Assembly (NCBI GenBank): GCA_013368445.1
Contig: JAACJO010000009.1
Span: forward strand, 248,001-312,000
Length of the DNA stretch: 64,000 nt
Direction: 5' to 3'
DNA from: Leucocoprinus leucothites
Taxonomy: Eukaryota; Basidiomycota; Agaricomycetes; Agaricales; Agaricaceae
The notes under the pieces were generated by a model. That model was given only the letters and a program-made list of their open reading frames with translations. It was not told the origin of the DNA and searched no databases. Of this stretch, positions 55,702-64,000 are shown piece by piece (position 1 is the stretch's first letter; each line of letters opens with the position of its first letter). The position numbers were made by a program, and so were the translations under genes.

Positions 55702-57232
55702 GATGAAGTCCCTGCTCTGCAAAGGTTTGGGGGTCAGCTCGAATTGCTTTGAACCTGACATCATTGTTGAGTCCTTCGGTGAAGTAGGATTGGAGAGAAG
55801 TGCTGTCAGTAAGTCCTGCATATGAGGTGAGGATGGAAAAGTTGGTGATATATTCTTTGATGTATTTGTTTCATTGTCTATAATAGCGGAGCTCTCTTTC
55901 AGCCTCAAAGCTCTGTTGTGTTAGAGTGAATGACTGTTCGAGTGCATTCTTGAACTGGTCAAAGGTGTGTGGGATGTATCCTGCTTGGATAGCTGCAGTT
56001 GCTTGACTAAGTCTGTAATCCTGTTGCCATAACTTGGCAGCTCCATTGAGTAATCCAAGGGTGTAGTTGATTCTTGATTGGTCATCTGTGACACCATATG
56101 AGTCAAAGTAGAGTTCGACTTCAGCCATCCATGGTCTGTAGTAGCTTGGGTTGCCATCAAACCTGTTGGGCTTTGGGAATTTGAGCTGGAATCCTGCTTG
56201 AGGTTGTGCCATTAGATTTGGTAGGGGGTTTGGATTAGGATTTGGTGGTCCTTCTCCTGGTCCTCCTGGTCCTCCTGGTCCTCCAGGTGGATTACCTCCA
56301 GGACTTGGTGGTCCTCCTTGTGGTCTTGGTGGTGGCAGTGTGGGGCTTCTTCGATTTGAAGAATCTCCTGTGTTGGTGATAGCTGCTTTTGCTTTCCCTT
56401 TTGTTTGGGTGTTAGCAGGTATGGTGATGGTGGTACTGGCTGTAGTAATGTTGGGATTGGTTGCTGGTAGGGTACTGGTACTGGCAATACCAGTGGGGGA
56501 ATTGGTAAAGCTAAAGGGGATAGGGTTCATAATGGGACTGAGGAACCTTGGGCTATGTCCAAAGGTCGGGCTTGAGGTGTAAGAAGGGGGTCTATTGAGT
56601 CTGGGCTTTTCTGGGGATTTAAGTTTGAGCTTATTGATTGCCCTTGTGAGTGCTTCTGCTTCCTCTTCTGTTCAATTTCCTTCAGATTCCTGTTGGCTTC
56701 TTTCTCCACTATCTGTTCCTTCTTCATCTTCTTCTTTGTCTTCTTCATCAGATTCAGATTCCTCTAAACTTGGAGTGTTAACTCTGGGCTCTGAATGATT
56801 ATCTTGTGTGGTGTCTTCAGTTCTTGGGGTAATGTCAAGGACTGGTTCTGGTTCAACGGTCCTGCTAGATTCTGCAGGGGTTTCTGGAAATGGAGTTTGT
56901 TGTCTTCTTGCTTCTTTGGCATACTGTTCTGGGGTAACATCTCAAAGTTCTTCAAGACCTGCTCCTCTTTCAATTTGCTGTTTGACAGTTCTGTGAAGTT
57001 GCTTGTGACCAAGTGCAGCATATTCAGCTTCAAGAATTCCTTCTTGTTCTTTCTTGATTGGGACATAGGCAACTTTCCCTTCATGTTCTTTGATATAATA
57101 GAATCTTTCTGATCCTTTACTTCTGTAGAATCTTGTTCTTCGGGTTTCACTGTAGTAGGTACTGTAGGATTCTTCTGGAAATTCCCTTCTTGCAAAGATT
57201 TCAACCTGTCCTGCAAACTCTACTAGGTCCAT
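55702..57232 (-). pseudogene. gypsy-1 gag, N-terminal half
   Basis: It starts MDLVEFAGQVEIFARREFPE at 57232. The N-terminal domain runs to RGAGLEEL*DVTPEQYAKEA (TGA for Arg, 56942), followed by an acidic Glu/Ser block, KSPEKPRLNRPPSYTSSPTF, a Gly/Pro-rich collagen-like stretch (GGPPSPGGNPPGGPGGPGGP, 56300) and the capsid domain: FPKPNRFDGNPSYYRPWMAE, YTLGLLNGAAKLWQQDYR, FDQFKNALEQSFTLTQ. It continues in a shifted frame to LQSRDFINLD at the edge of the giant element and then into 14315. It is the best preserved part of gypsy-1. Confidence 0.92.
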
Positions 57233-57799
57233 TGTGGACTATGTTTATGGGTGCCTAGAGAGACACCTGGTATGGTCTTAAATGGTAGATTGTCCTTAAG
57301 ACAATTATCACACTTGCAGTTTGATTCTGCTGTGATTGGAAAATTAGTCTATAGTTGCTTTGGACTCACCTTTATAGTCACTAGGACTGTGTATTTATAG
57401 TCTCTTAAGACTTTCAACAGATAAACTGTCTTCCAAGTATTTACCCTCAGGTCTGGTATTCTTCAGAGATATGCCTAATCTCCTGGGAAATTTCTCCCTT
57501 CCAAGTATCTACCCTCGGGTCTGGTATCTTATTTGAGATTTAGGTACAATGACCTTAGCTCTCACAAGCCTCCAAATGTTTTAAGAGTGTGGTATTCACT
57601 CAGATCAATAAGAGTGACCCTCAACTATTCCACTAGTTGGCAATGTGTGTCAATCCTCTCTTCATTGTTATGCACAATAGTTTTGGGACAGTTTGTGTGA
57701 TAACTGCGATAACCCAAATTGACAGTGTTTGAAACATTGTTAGGTTACTGGGCAAAGTAATGGCTCTGTGCTAACAGAGAAGGATTGTTTCTACTTAAT
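57233..57799 (-). other. Leader of gypsy-1 (between 5' LTR and gag)
   Basis: 567 bp without a gene. It contains a duplicated 30-bp stretch (cttccaagtatttaccctcaggtctggtat near 57431 and its near-copy near 57499). No clear tRNA primer-binding sequence starting TGG is seen next to the LTR. Confidence 0.5.
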
Positions 57800-58078
57800 G
57801 TTATAGTGATGCTGGCCTGGTCCTAAGCTGGTGCGATAAGTATCAGGTAGATCTTATCAAAGGGGACTCCTTCTCAGTAAGCAACAAAGTCATTTACTAA
57901 GTCAGAGTTATAATACAGCAATTATAATAGTAAAGACTTCAGTAATTGAGATCTTAAGTGACTTAAGTTTCAATTCGACTTTGTATAGATAAAGGCTCAT
58001 ATTGAGTCTCCATCTAACCAAGTAGAAACAATGTTTCTCCTTGGTAGATGTCGATGACTTATATATGATACAGGTCTA

Positions 58079-59671
58079 CAGTGGCTCAAAAAACTGTCCC
58101 AATGTTTTCGCATTTTGGACATATTTGCTAATACCAGGGCAGATATATGGCCTAGCATCCTGAAAATATTCACACAGGTACCTTGACATATTGGGCGCAT
58201 ATATTCCCATGATCACATGACCTTGTCCATCAATGAATTAATAATGAATTATCGAAAATATCTACTCATTGGGACAGTTTTTTGACCCTCTGTTATCTAC
58301 CTACTCAATACTTTGTATGACCTCCTCTTGCCCTGATAACTGCCTCAATCCTTCTGGGCATGCTTTCTATCAGCCTTTGGCACCTTTCTGCTGGAATCTT
58401 ATTCCACTCCTCTACTAGCCTCTCCCACAATTCAAATACTCCCTTGGGTGGTCTTTCATATGCCTTCAGCTGGTCCTTCAGGTAGGTCCAGAGGTGTTCA
58501 ATGGGATTTAGGTCAGGGGATTGTGCAGGCCATGGTAGAACTTGAATGTTGTTGTCCACAAACCATTGTTGTCCCAGTTTTGAGGTGTGTTTTGGGTCAT
58601 TATCCTGCTGGAATATCCTCTCCTCCTCCTCCATCTCCAACTTTTCAAAGCTTTCCACCACCCCATTGTCCAAAATCTCGCAGTATTGCACTGCATCCAT
58701 ATTCCCTTGAACCTCTATCAGCTTTCCTACCCCATTCCACCCCATACACCCCCACACCATCATGTTACCACCTCCTCCATGTTTGACAGTAGGGAGAGTG
58801 GTCCTATCTGACAGTGGTTCCCCCCTCTCCTTCCAGGTATACACCTTTCCATCTGACCCAATCCTGTTGATCTTTGTTTCATCTGTCCACAACACCCTCT
58901 TCCAGTCCTCCACTGTCCAATTCCTATGTTCATGTGCAAAGTCAAGGCGTTCCTCACGATGTCGCTTTTTGAGTAGAGGTCGTTTGATCTTGGTTACAGA
59001 GCGAAATCCATTATCCTGAAGGGTATTTCTGACAGTTTGGGGTGTGACAGGGTCAGACAGAGTAGAGTTAATGAAAGTTGTAGCCTGGACAGCATTGTCT
59101 AGCTTTCCAGAGGTTATTTGGTGAATTATTGCTTTTTTATCACGAGGAGAAAGCTTGGAAGGACGTCCTCCCTTGTTGTTTTCCTTGTCCCCATCAACTT
59201 CTTTCTTGATCCTCCCAACAGTAGACTTTCCTAGACCAGTTTTATGTTCAATCTGGCGCAAGGAATAGCCATCTTTGAGAAGAGAAGTGACTTGGGAGTA
59301 TTGGGTAGAGGAGATAGCTTTCATGATGTAGTGGCAGGAAGAAAGACAGTTGTAGCCATCTCAACATGTCAACCAAGGTCACATGATCTTGTTTATTACT
59401 CCCACACCTGCCCTGATGCTCCCCTGGCATGTTACAAGGTAGATACTGGGAGGCTGACAGGGGGTCAAAAAACTGTCCCAATGAGTAGATATTTTCGATA
59501 ATTCATTATTAATTCATTGATGGACAAGGTCATGTGATCATGGGAATATATGCGCCCAATATGTCAAGGTACCTGTGTGAATATTTTCAGGATGCTAGGC
59601 CATATATCTGCCCTGGTATTAGCAAATATGTCCAAAATGCGAAAACATTGGGACAGTTTTTTGAGCCACTG
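58079..59671 (-). mobile_element. Tc1-type transposon, family B, intact copy
   Basis: TA duplications lie at 58077-58078 and 59672-59673. Terminal inverted repeats of 210 bp (58079-58288 and 59462-59671) appear identical throughout. Each has an outer ctcaaaaaactgtcccaatg and, at its inner edge, the reverse complement cattgggacagttttttga, so each arm carries two transposase-type sites facing each other. With an intact transposase, perfect arms and unspoiled CpGs it is likely a recent insertion and possibly mobile. Confidence 0.96.
58305..59324 (-). CDS. Tc1/mariner-superfamily transposase, intact (339 aa)
   Basis: An uninterrupted frame from MKAISSTQYSQ to RARGGHTKY-stop. Domains: N-terminal paired-like HTH (DGYSLRQIEHKTGLGKSTVG, residues 18-37), a GRPSKLSPRD AT-hook-like linker and second HTH (52-61 onward), then the DDE catalytic fold with Asp148 (VLWTDETKI), Asp241 (IFQQDNDPKH) and Glu276 (SPDLNPIEHLW). 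The spacing between the second Asp and Glu is 34 residues, the DD34E signature of Tc1. MVWGCMGWNGVGK is the usual conserved strand. Length is normal for Tc1 (about 340). It excises and reinserts DNA at TA sites. It could also act on the decayed copy at 37583-39176, whose ends are nearly the same. Confidence 0.97.
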   Translation of the reverse strand: MKAISSTQYSQVTSLLKDGYSLRQIEHKTGLGKSTVGRIKKEVDGDKENNKGGRPSKLSPRDKKAIIHQITSGKLDNAVQATTFINSTLSDPVTPQTVRNTLQDNGFRSVTKIKRPLLKKRHREERLDFAHEHRNWTVEDWKRVLWTDETKINRIGSDGKVYTWKERGEPLSDRTTLPTVKHGGGGNMMVWGCMGWNGVGKLIEVQGNMDAVQYCEILDNGVVESFEKLEMEEEERIFQQDNDPKHTSKLGQQWFVDNNIQVLPWPAQSPDLNPIEHLWTYLKDQLKAYERPPKGVFELWERLVEEWNKIPAERCQRLIESMPRRIEAVIRARGGHTKY

Positions 59672-60051
59672 TATATCTATTATTAACTAGGGCTAAGGGC
59701 TTCTAATGAAGAAGAGAAGCATACAGCTTTCTTAATGCTAATTAAACTATATAAGATGCGATCTGTCAAAGAAGCTTTAGAAGTTCTTCTTTGATCATCT
59801 GATCAATCACAAGGTAAGTCCAAATATAGTACAGCTATATTTAACAATGACATGTCATCAAAATGTATACAAAACCAAATAAGTCATAACAAGTCATAAT
59901 GAGGCAAAGTAAATTAGTCAAAACAAACTAAAGAAAACAATAACAAACAAAGTGAAAAACATAATTGTGATATTACTTAAGTAAAGCTAATATTGACTTC
60001 GTATTGTAGATGGAACAAATGCTAGATATAATCAATATACATAACAGGTGT

Positions 60052-60660
60052 GACACCCCTAGCATGCACCTCAACTATTTGAGAAAGGAAGGCTCTGGAA
60101 CCAGAAACTGCCCCCAAGAATACCTGTCATTCACTCAGTAAAGAATATACTACTTAAGAGCATGTTGTATATTCTTTAGTGACTTCCCAGCAGGCTGATA
60201 ATTTTTCACCTTCAAAGATAGATCAACATTTTCTCCCACCAACCTGGGACTATCTTCAATGGCCATATGAGGCAAACTAACATTTTGTACATGTGATCAA
60301 CATAAAGATATTTCAGGCATGAGACAGAGATAAAGCATTTCTAACATTTTCAGCATGGGGGTCATTTTAAACATTGTTGGACAGTTGTAGCATTTTCTAT
60401 GTCCTGTTGTGAGCTATGTTATACAGAATTGGGACCCATACAATTGTTCTGAACATTAGGAAGGTCAAGGTTCCTTTTCTCACATCCCACTATAGCTTAT
60501 GTTATTCAACATCGAGAATCGCTGGAGCATTGGAAACTTTGGGAGGGGGTGTATTCTTCCTGGTATCCCCTTTGGACATATCTTGCACATTCTAATAACC
60601 TATGGCTAGCCTTTCAAACCACCTCATACAAGAAAGCATTGGCTACATGTAGTGGATGCC
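60052..60660 (-). pseudogene. gag remnant of another gypsy element, cut by gypsy-1
   Basis: The minus strand, close to the gypsy-1 junction, reads EDSPRLVGENVDLSLKVKNY, QPAGKSLKNIQHALK*YILY, VNDRYSWGQFLVPEPSFLK and LRCMLGVS, ending at the ggtgt bordering LTR D. Stops again replace likely Arg (K*YILY*VNDRY). Further 5', DMSKGDTRKNTPPPK is visible near 60580. I recall similar blocks from agaricomycete gypsy gag proteins. Continuation after the insertion would be HPYEDAT, which is found at 4507-4528 next to LTR A, supporting an inversion there. Confidence 0.5.
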
Positions 60661-61205
60661 CGAACAGATGGAGATCTCTAATGATAGTTGCATGTTCTAT
60701 GCCAATCAAACATATCTGTCCTAGATAGCTTGAAAATTGTTGCCATTCCCGACACATGCAAAACCATTTTGGAAATTTGGGGGTTGGAAATCTTCCAGAG
60801 CATTCATAGGTTCAAATTTTATATCATCAGGTAAATCATCTTTTATCTCACAAGGATAATAATATTTGTGAATGCCGAAATCATTGCAGATGCCTTCGCA
60901 CGAAGCCCGGTCATAGTTTTGTTGTCAAATATTTCCTCTCCTAGAACGGTGTTTCGGGCATTGAAATATTAATTCCTTTTCGCTGATGCATTGACAACAT
61001 TTTCACACGTGCGGGCCAGCACCATACTAAGTAAGTTAAGTATACAAAGAACCTATTATGCATCACAATTAAGAATACGAAATTTCGGTGGTCACGAAAT
61101 CGAGTCATGGGGCAAGCTACATCGACAATTGAATTCAAGGTCCGTCCCCATTTCCCAATTATCCCTCCACCAATGCACGAACCTTCTTGTCAAGACCATC
61201 TGCAG
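60661..61205. other. Border between transposon block and host DNA
   Basis: No gene seen. The left part is CpG-poor like the transposons. From about 60880 CpGs become frequent (tgccgaaatc, cttcgcacga, aacggtgttt), marking the change to unmethylated-looking DNA. It probably includes the 3' UTR of the next gene. Confidence 0.5.
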
Positions 61206-63084
61206 TTAGAATTTGTTCACCCTGCGGCACTTTGAACAAATGATATTGTGGGTGCGTTGACGGGAGGACGAGCGCTCATATGCCTCAAATGTCTCTCTCA
61301 GCTCTTCCCCCGTTGTTGTCAAAGCTAGGGTGGGTTTGAGTGTAAAGTCAAAGAGTTCTCTCAAAACATGGACGAGATCCATAGTGTAAGCGACTAGAAG
61401 ACGTTGAACCTCAGGTGTAGGGGTCATCAACAATTATCGGATCGTACGGATAGGCAAAGACACGTACATGTTTTCCAAAGCAGTGGTCGAAAGCCATTGC
61501 AGAAAGATATACGTCAAGCCTAGGATGGCGACGGGCGGCGCAATAGGAGCGGAGGCGGCAGTGACGAGGCTCACAAATTGAGACACCTTAATGTCAAAAG
61601 TCATCAAGTAATATACATGAGCACATACGTCGAGACATCAGGTTCGTATGAACATCTTGGACGAGATTTAGCATCAGTTGCTTGAATTCTTCAGTGTTGA
61701 GGACCTACGATGAGGACGTAAGTTGAGCAGGCGTCACATAAAACAAATTTAATCTACCTCGCCCTTAAAGTTCCAACATTTGATGGTGTCTTTGTGGACT
61801 TCCATGAGGCACCTGTGAAGCAAGATCCGTCCGAATCCAGGCATAGTACCAGTAAGGACACGTCTGTAATCTAAGACACTGTTAAGGGGTGCGACGAGAC
61901 TAACACCTGGGTCACATACAACTAATGCCCTTGCTTTCCAACCAGAAATCGACGTGAATAAATGGTATTACAGCATAAAAGTGGATGAAACCCACGTGAT
62001 GCAAGCTTCGATTTTGACCGGGAGACTCGCCCGTTGTGCTATCGCCCACATGATCCAAGCATCGCCCTTGAGCCGTTCTTTGACAATATCCCGGGTAACT
62101 TCCACGAGAGCCGAAACATCTTCCTTATAGCCTGGACGAACTAGGGAGCGGTCAAGACCGGATAGATCATACAATGGCACAAACATACCGAGACTTTGAC
62201 ATAATCCGGCATCGGGATGTTGAGGCGCTTCATTGTATGCTGGAGAGACTGCACACATATCTCAAACGCTTTCCGGGCCTTGTCTTTACCATGTTCATCG
62301 GGAGTCGCTGGATCCATATTTGCGTGCTCATCTTTCAACTCAGCCTTCTTCGTCCTTACTAATCGATCGTATTGAGTAAACACAATTACAACAGGAACTG
62401 ATCGAGAATCACAAATCGATTAGAACGGAGTGTAACAAAGGAGAGGTCAAGAGCGTACTTTAGATTTTATAGGCAAATTCGAGCAACTTCTCGTCTCCTA
62501 TCTCGAATACACGACCCCCGGCCGCGGGCGTCTTTGTACAGAGCCTGTCATAATGACGGTGAAAGGAGCGCCGGTGGGTGGGAAGAGAATATACGCACCA
62601 CAGACCATGGATTCGGTCCCTCAGGGGCAGTCCCTGTTGGGATCGTTGCTCGATAAATTCACGTACAATGTCAAAATTGGTAATCTCTCCTGGTTCGAAG
62701 CCTTTAGAATCGTGAAGAACAAAAATTGGGTTGTCTTGTGAGATGAATTCTTGCTCAATATCCGATTCTCCAGGTTTTAAGTGCGAAACGCGCTACAACA
62801 GAAGACTATCAGTGGTAGTTAACCCACATTTGTCCTGCATAAGAGCCTCTTACCGCGCCGGTGATACCGAATACACAGTTAACCAGCGACGATTTCCCAA
62901 CACCAGACTGGTGGGCGATTAGCCTGATGATACGAGAAGGTAAGACCGCAGCTAATTGACCCGACCGATGGACAGAATGCGGAATCTAAATCGCCGAAGT
63001 CAGTAGAAACGACTCGAGTTCCGAAAGCTGTACCTACCTCTGCACACTTTTGATGATATCGTCGATTGTGGACTCGGGTTCCAT
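61206..63084 (-). CDS. G-domain (P-loop GTPase-like) protein, multi-exon host gene
   Basis: Start ATG at 63084 (MEPESTIDDIIKSVQ). Exons: 63084-63038, 62985-62961 (FRILSIGR), 62907-62854 (SGVGKSSLVNCVFGITGA), 62792-62599, 62544 to about 62459, 62397 to about 62164, then 62130-61973 and several to TAA 61206-61208. The P-loop G-R-S-G-V-GKS spans the second intron. LHDSKGFEPG is the G3 box, AGGRVFEIGDEKLLEFA follows, FTQYDRL occupies the place of G4, and VKERLKGDAWIMWAIAQRA, NTEEFKQLMLNLVQDVHTNL and a hydrophobic segment (LVTAASAPIAPPVAILGLTY) come later. Introns are 50-60 nt. CpGs are frequent and Arg codons intact. Two junctions (near 62459, with TAA just before the GT, and near 62150) do not close cleanly, so splice sites there are uncertain. 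Confidence 0.78.
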
Positions 63085-64000
63085 GGTAGTTGAGGTTAGG
63101 GAGTACCGGCCAATGCGCTCAAGTCACCATCGCCCTTGCAGCCTTCTTGTTTGTTGACACAATGTGGGATTGACAGCGGATTACGATTGATCAATAGCGG
63201 CTGCTATACTTAGGTGGCGAGAAATAGGACCGACATTATTGACAGATGAAATGAATGGCATGTACGAGCGGCAGGACTACGATTGGTCCAGTGGAGAGAT
63301 CACGCGCTCGATATGTGAAGAGTTGTAGGACCCATGACTCTGGGTGTGACAACTATTCATCGATAGCGAGGCGCCCATGACTCTCATCCCTCTCCATTGC
63401 CGGACAACAGATGGGCATGAATTTCATTTCATTCAATGTCGAAGCGGATAAAACAGTGCTAGTGTTTACCTCTCGAGGGGAGAGAGAGGCTGGCTTGATA
63501 CCGGCCTCACCCTGAACCAAGAACTTTCCGGAGTCAGGAGTTGAATGAGTGTGAACAATAACAATGAAGCGCGCTGATGCCTACATAGGATCACTTATAT
63601 TAAATTTGAATTGGTCCAAGGATGACAGAACTTGCTGAGCCGATTTATTCGTTAACAACAATTCTGGCACCACGCCCTGCCTTCTTTGTTGGTAGCTTTC
63701 ATGATAGCTCTGCCCCTTGATCAAGTTTTTTTGGTAATGGTAGGACCTGGTTGAGGTTCGTCAGGGGTCCGAGCGAATTCGTAGGCTCCGCCTAAGAGGT
63801 TTTGTAAGTGCGTGCATTGACGGGTGCGCTGCTCTGTGTGAGTTGATGAAGCAGGTATGGTCATCGACAGGGAGAGATGTGGGAAAGACGATGAGTTAAG
63901 TGCTGTTCGAGGTGTGCGAAAGGGAGAAAGCCGCATCTAATTTCTCCATACTCGGTGTCACCAGAAAAAGAAGAGTCGTAGGATGAATATAAATAGCGGG
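63085..64000. other. Promoter/intergenic region right of the GTPase gene
   Basis: A 916-bp CpG-rich stretch without a firm gene. A 71-residue minus-strand frame (63936-63721) lacks any motif and is left uncalled. The GTPase gene promoter should lie at 63085-63400, but I see no convincing TATA box there. Confidence 0.45.
63988..63995 (+). promoter_or_regulatory. TATA box, plus-strand orientation
   Basis: TATAAATA just before the window end suggests a gene beginning to the right of the window, divergent from the GTPase gene. It rests on the motif alone. Confidence 0.35.

Larger units (their letters stand above)
7449..60046 (-). mobile_element. gypsy-1, a chromodomain Ty3/gypsy retrotransposon split by nested insertions
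   Basis: In minus-strand order: 5' LTR (60046-57800), leader, gag N-terminal half (57232-55702), [41.4-kb giant element], gag C-terminal half with CCHC (14315-13597), protease, RT, RNase H, integrase (interrupted by solo LTR C at HPQTD), chromodomain, an extra 3' ORF with a second zinc knuckle, polypurine tract and 3' LTR (8115-7449). Subtracting the insertions (giant element, 651-bp solo LTR with duplication, 1593-bp Tc1 copy) leaves about 9.0 kb, a normal size for a fungal chromovirus. All ORFs carry stops or frameshifts. Confidence 0.85.
57800..60046 (-). repeat. LTR D: 5' LTR of gypsy-1, split by a Tc1 element
   Basis: It runs from tgttatagtgatgctggcct at 57800 to caatatacataaca at 60046 and is interrupted at 58079-59671. 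Without the insertion it is 652 bp, like LTR C (651 bp). Compared with LTR B, the insertion site is a G-to-A change (tctg-tat to tcta-tat) that created the TA target. It is followed by ggtgt (60047-60051). Confidence 0.9.

Noticed and set aside
63721..63936. 71-residue minus-strand ORF as a gene
   Set aside because: No motif or homologous feature, no supported promoter on that strand, and the nearby TATAAATA points the other way.

Overview
This window is a dense fungal transposon graveyard bordered on the right by ordinary gene-bearing DNA. The organism is most likely an agaricomycete (basidiomycete) fungus. It has chromodomain gypsy elements, a KDZ-type transposase with its cysteine cluster, short introns of about 50-60 nt, and at 61.2-63.1 kb a multi-exon G-domain GTPase gene of a type I know from mushroom-forming fungi. 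These family assignments come from reading motifs by eye; no search was run.

Layout. From 1 to 1.86 kb is an old reverse-transcriptase element, broken by a decayed Tc1 element (204-1530). From 1.86 to 3.88 kb is the helicase end of a Helitron. LTR A (3876-4508) and LTR B (7449-8115) are inverted copies of one LTR family and enclose an RT/RNase H fragment of another gypsy element. LTR B is the 3' LTR of a chromovirus, gypsy-1, on the minus strand. Its pol lies at 8.3-14.3 kb, the first half of its gag at 55.7-57.2 kb, and its 5' LTR at 57.8-60.05 kb. The two gag halves are separated by 41.4 kb bounded by inverted arrays of a 73-bp repeat. Counting a shared 10-bp target sequence once, gag reads through in frame. 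I interpret this 41-kb block as one giant DNA transposon. It carries a KDZ transposase (28.4-32.0 kb), an Spt5-like gene (33.3-35.9 kb), two arrays of tandemly repeated small exons and several unrecognised genes.

The giant element was itself invaded. A second chromovirus (gypsy-2, LTRs at 18.9-19.5 and 27.8-28.3 kb), two near-identical 1340-bp LTRs in inverted orientation (14.9-16.2 and 22.1-23.4 kb), a hAT element (47.1-50.7 kb, perfect 8-bp duplication) and a Tc1 element (37.6-39.2 kb) lie inside it. The 16.2-22.1 kb segment has been flipped between the two 1340-bp LTRs. Flipping it back on paper rejoins gypsy-2 pol and makes the target duplications of gypsy-2 and both LTRs match. A similar inversion between LTR A and LTR B would restore the duplication of gypsy-1.

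Almost every older gene is closed by TGA where the family has arginine, alongside Arg-to-His, Arg-to-Cys and Arg-to-Trp changes. This is the signature of CpG-to-TpG/CpA decay of silenced, probably methylated DNA. The young pieces (1340-bp LTRs, the Tc1 copy at 58.1-59.7 kb with an intact 339-residue transposase) and the DNA right of about 60.9 kb keep their CpGs.
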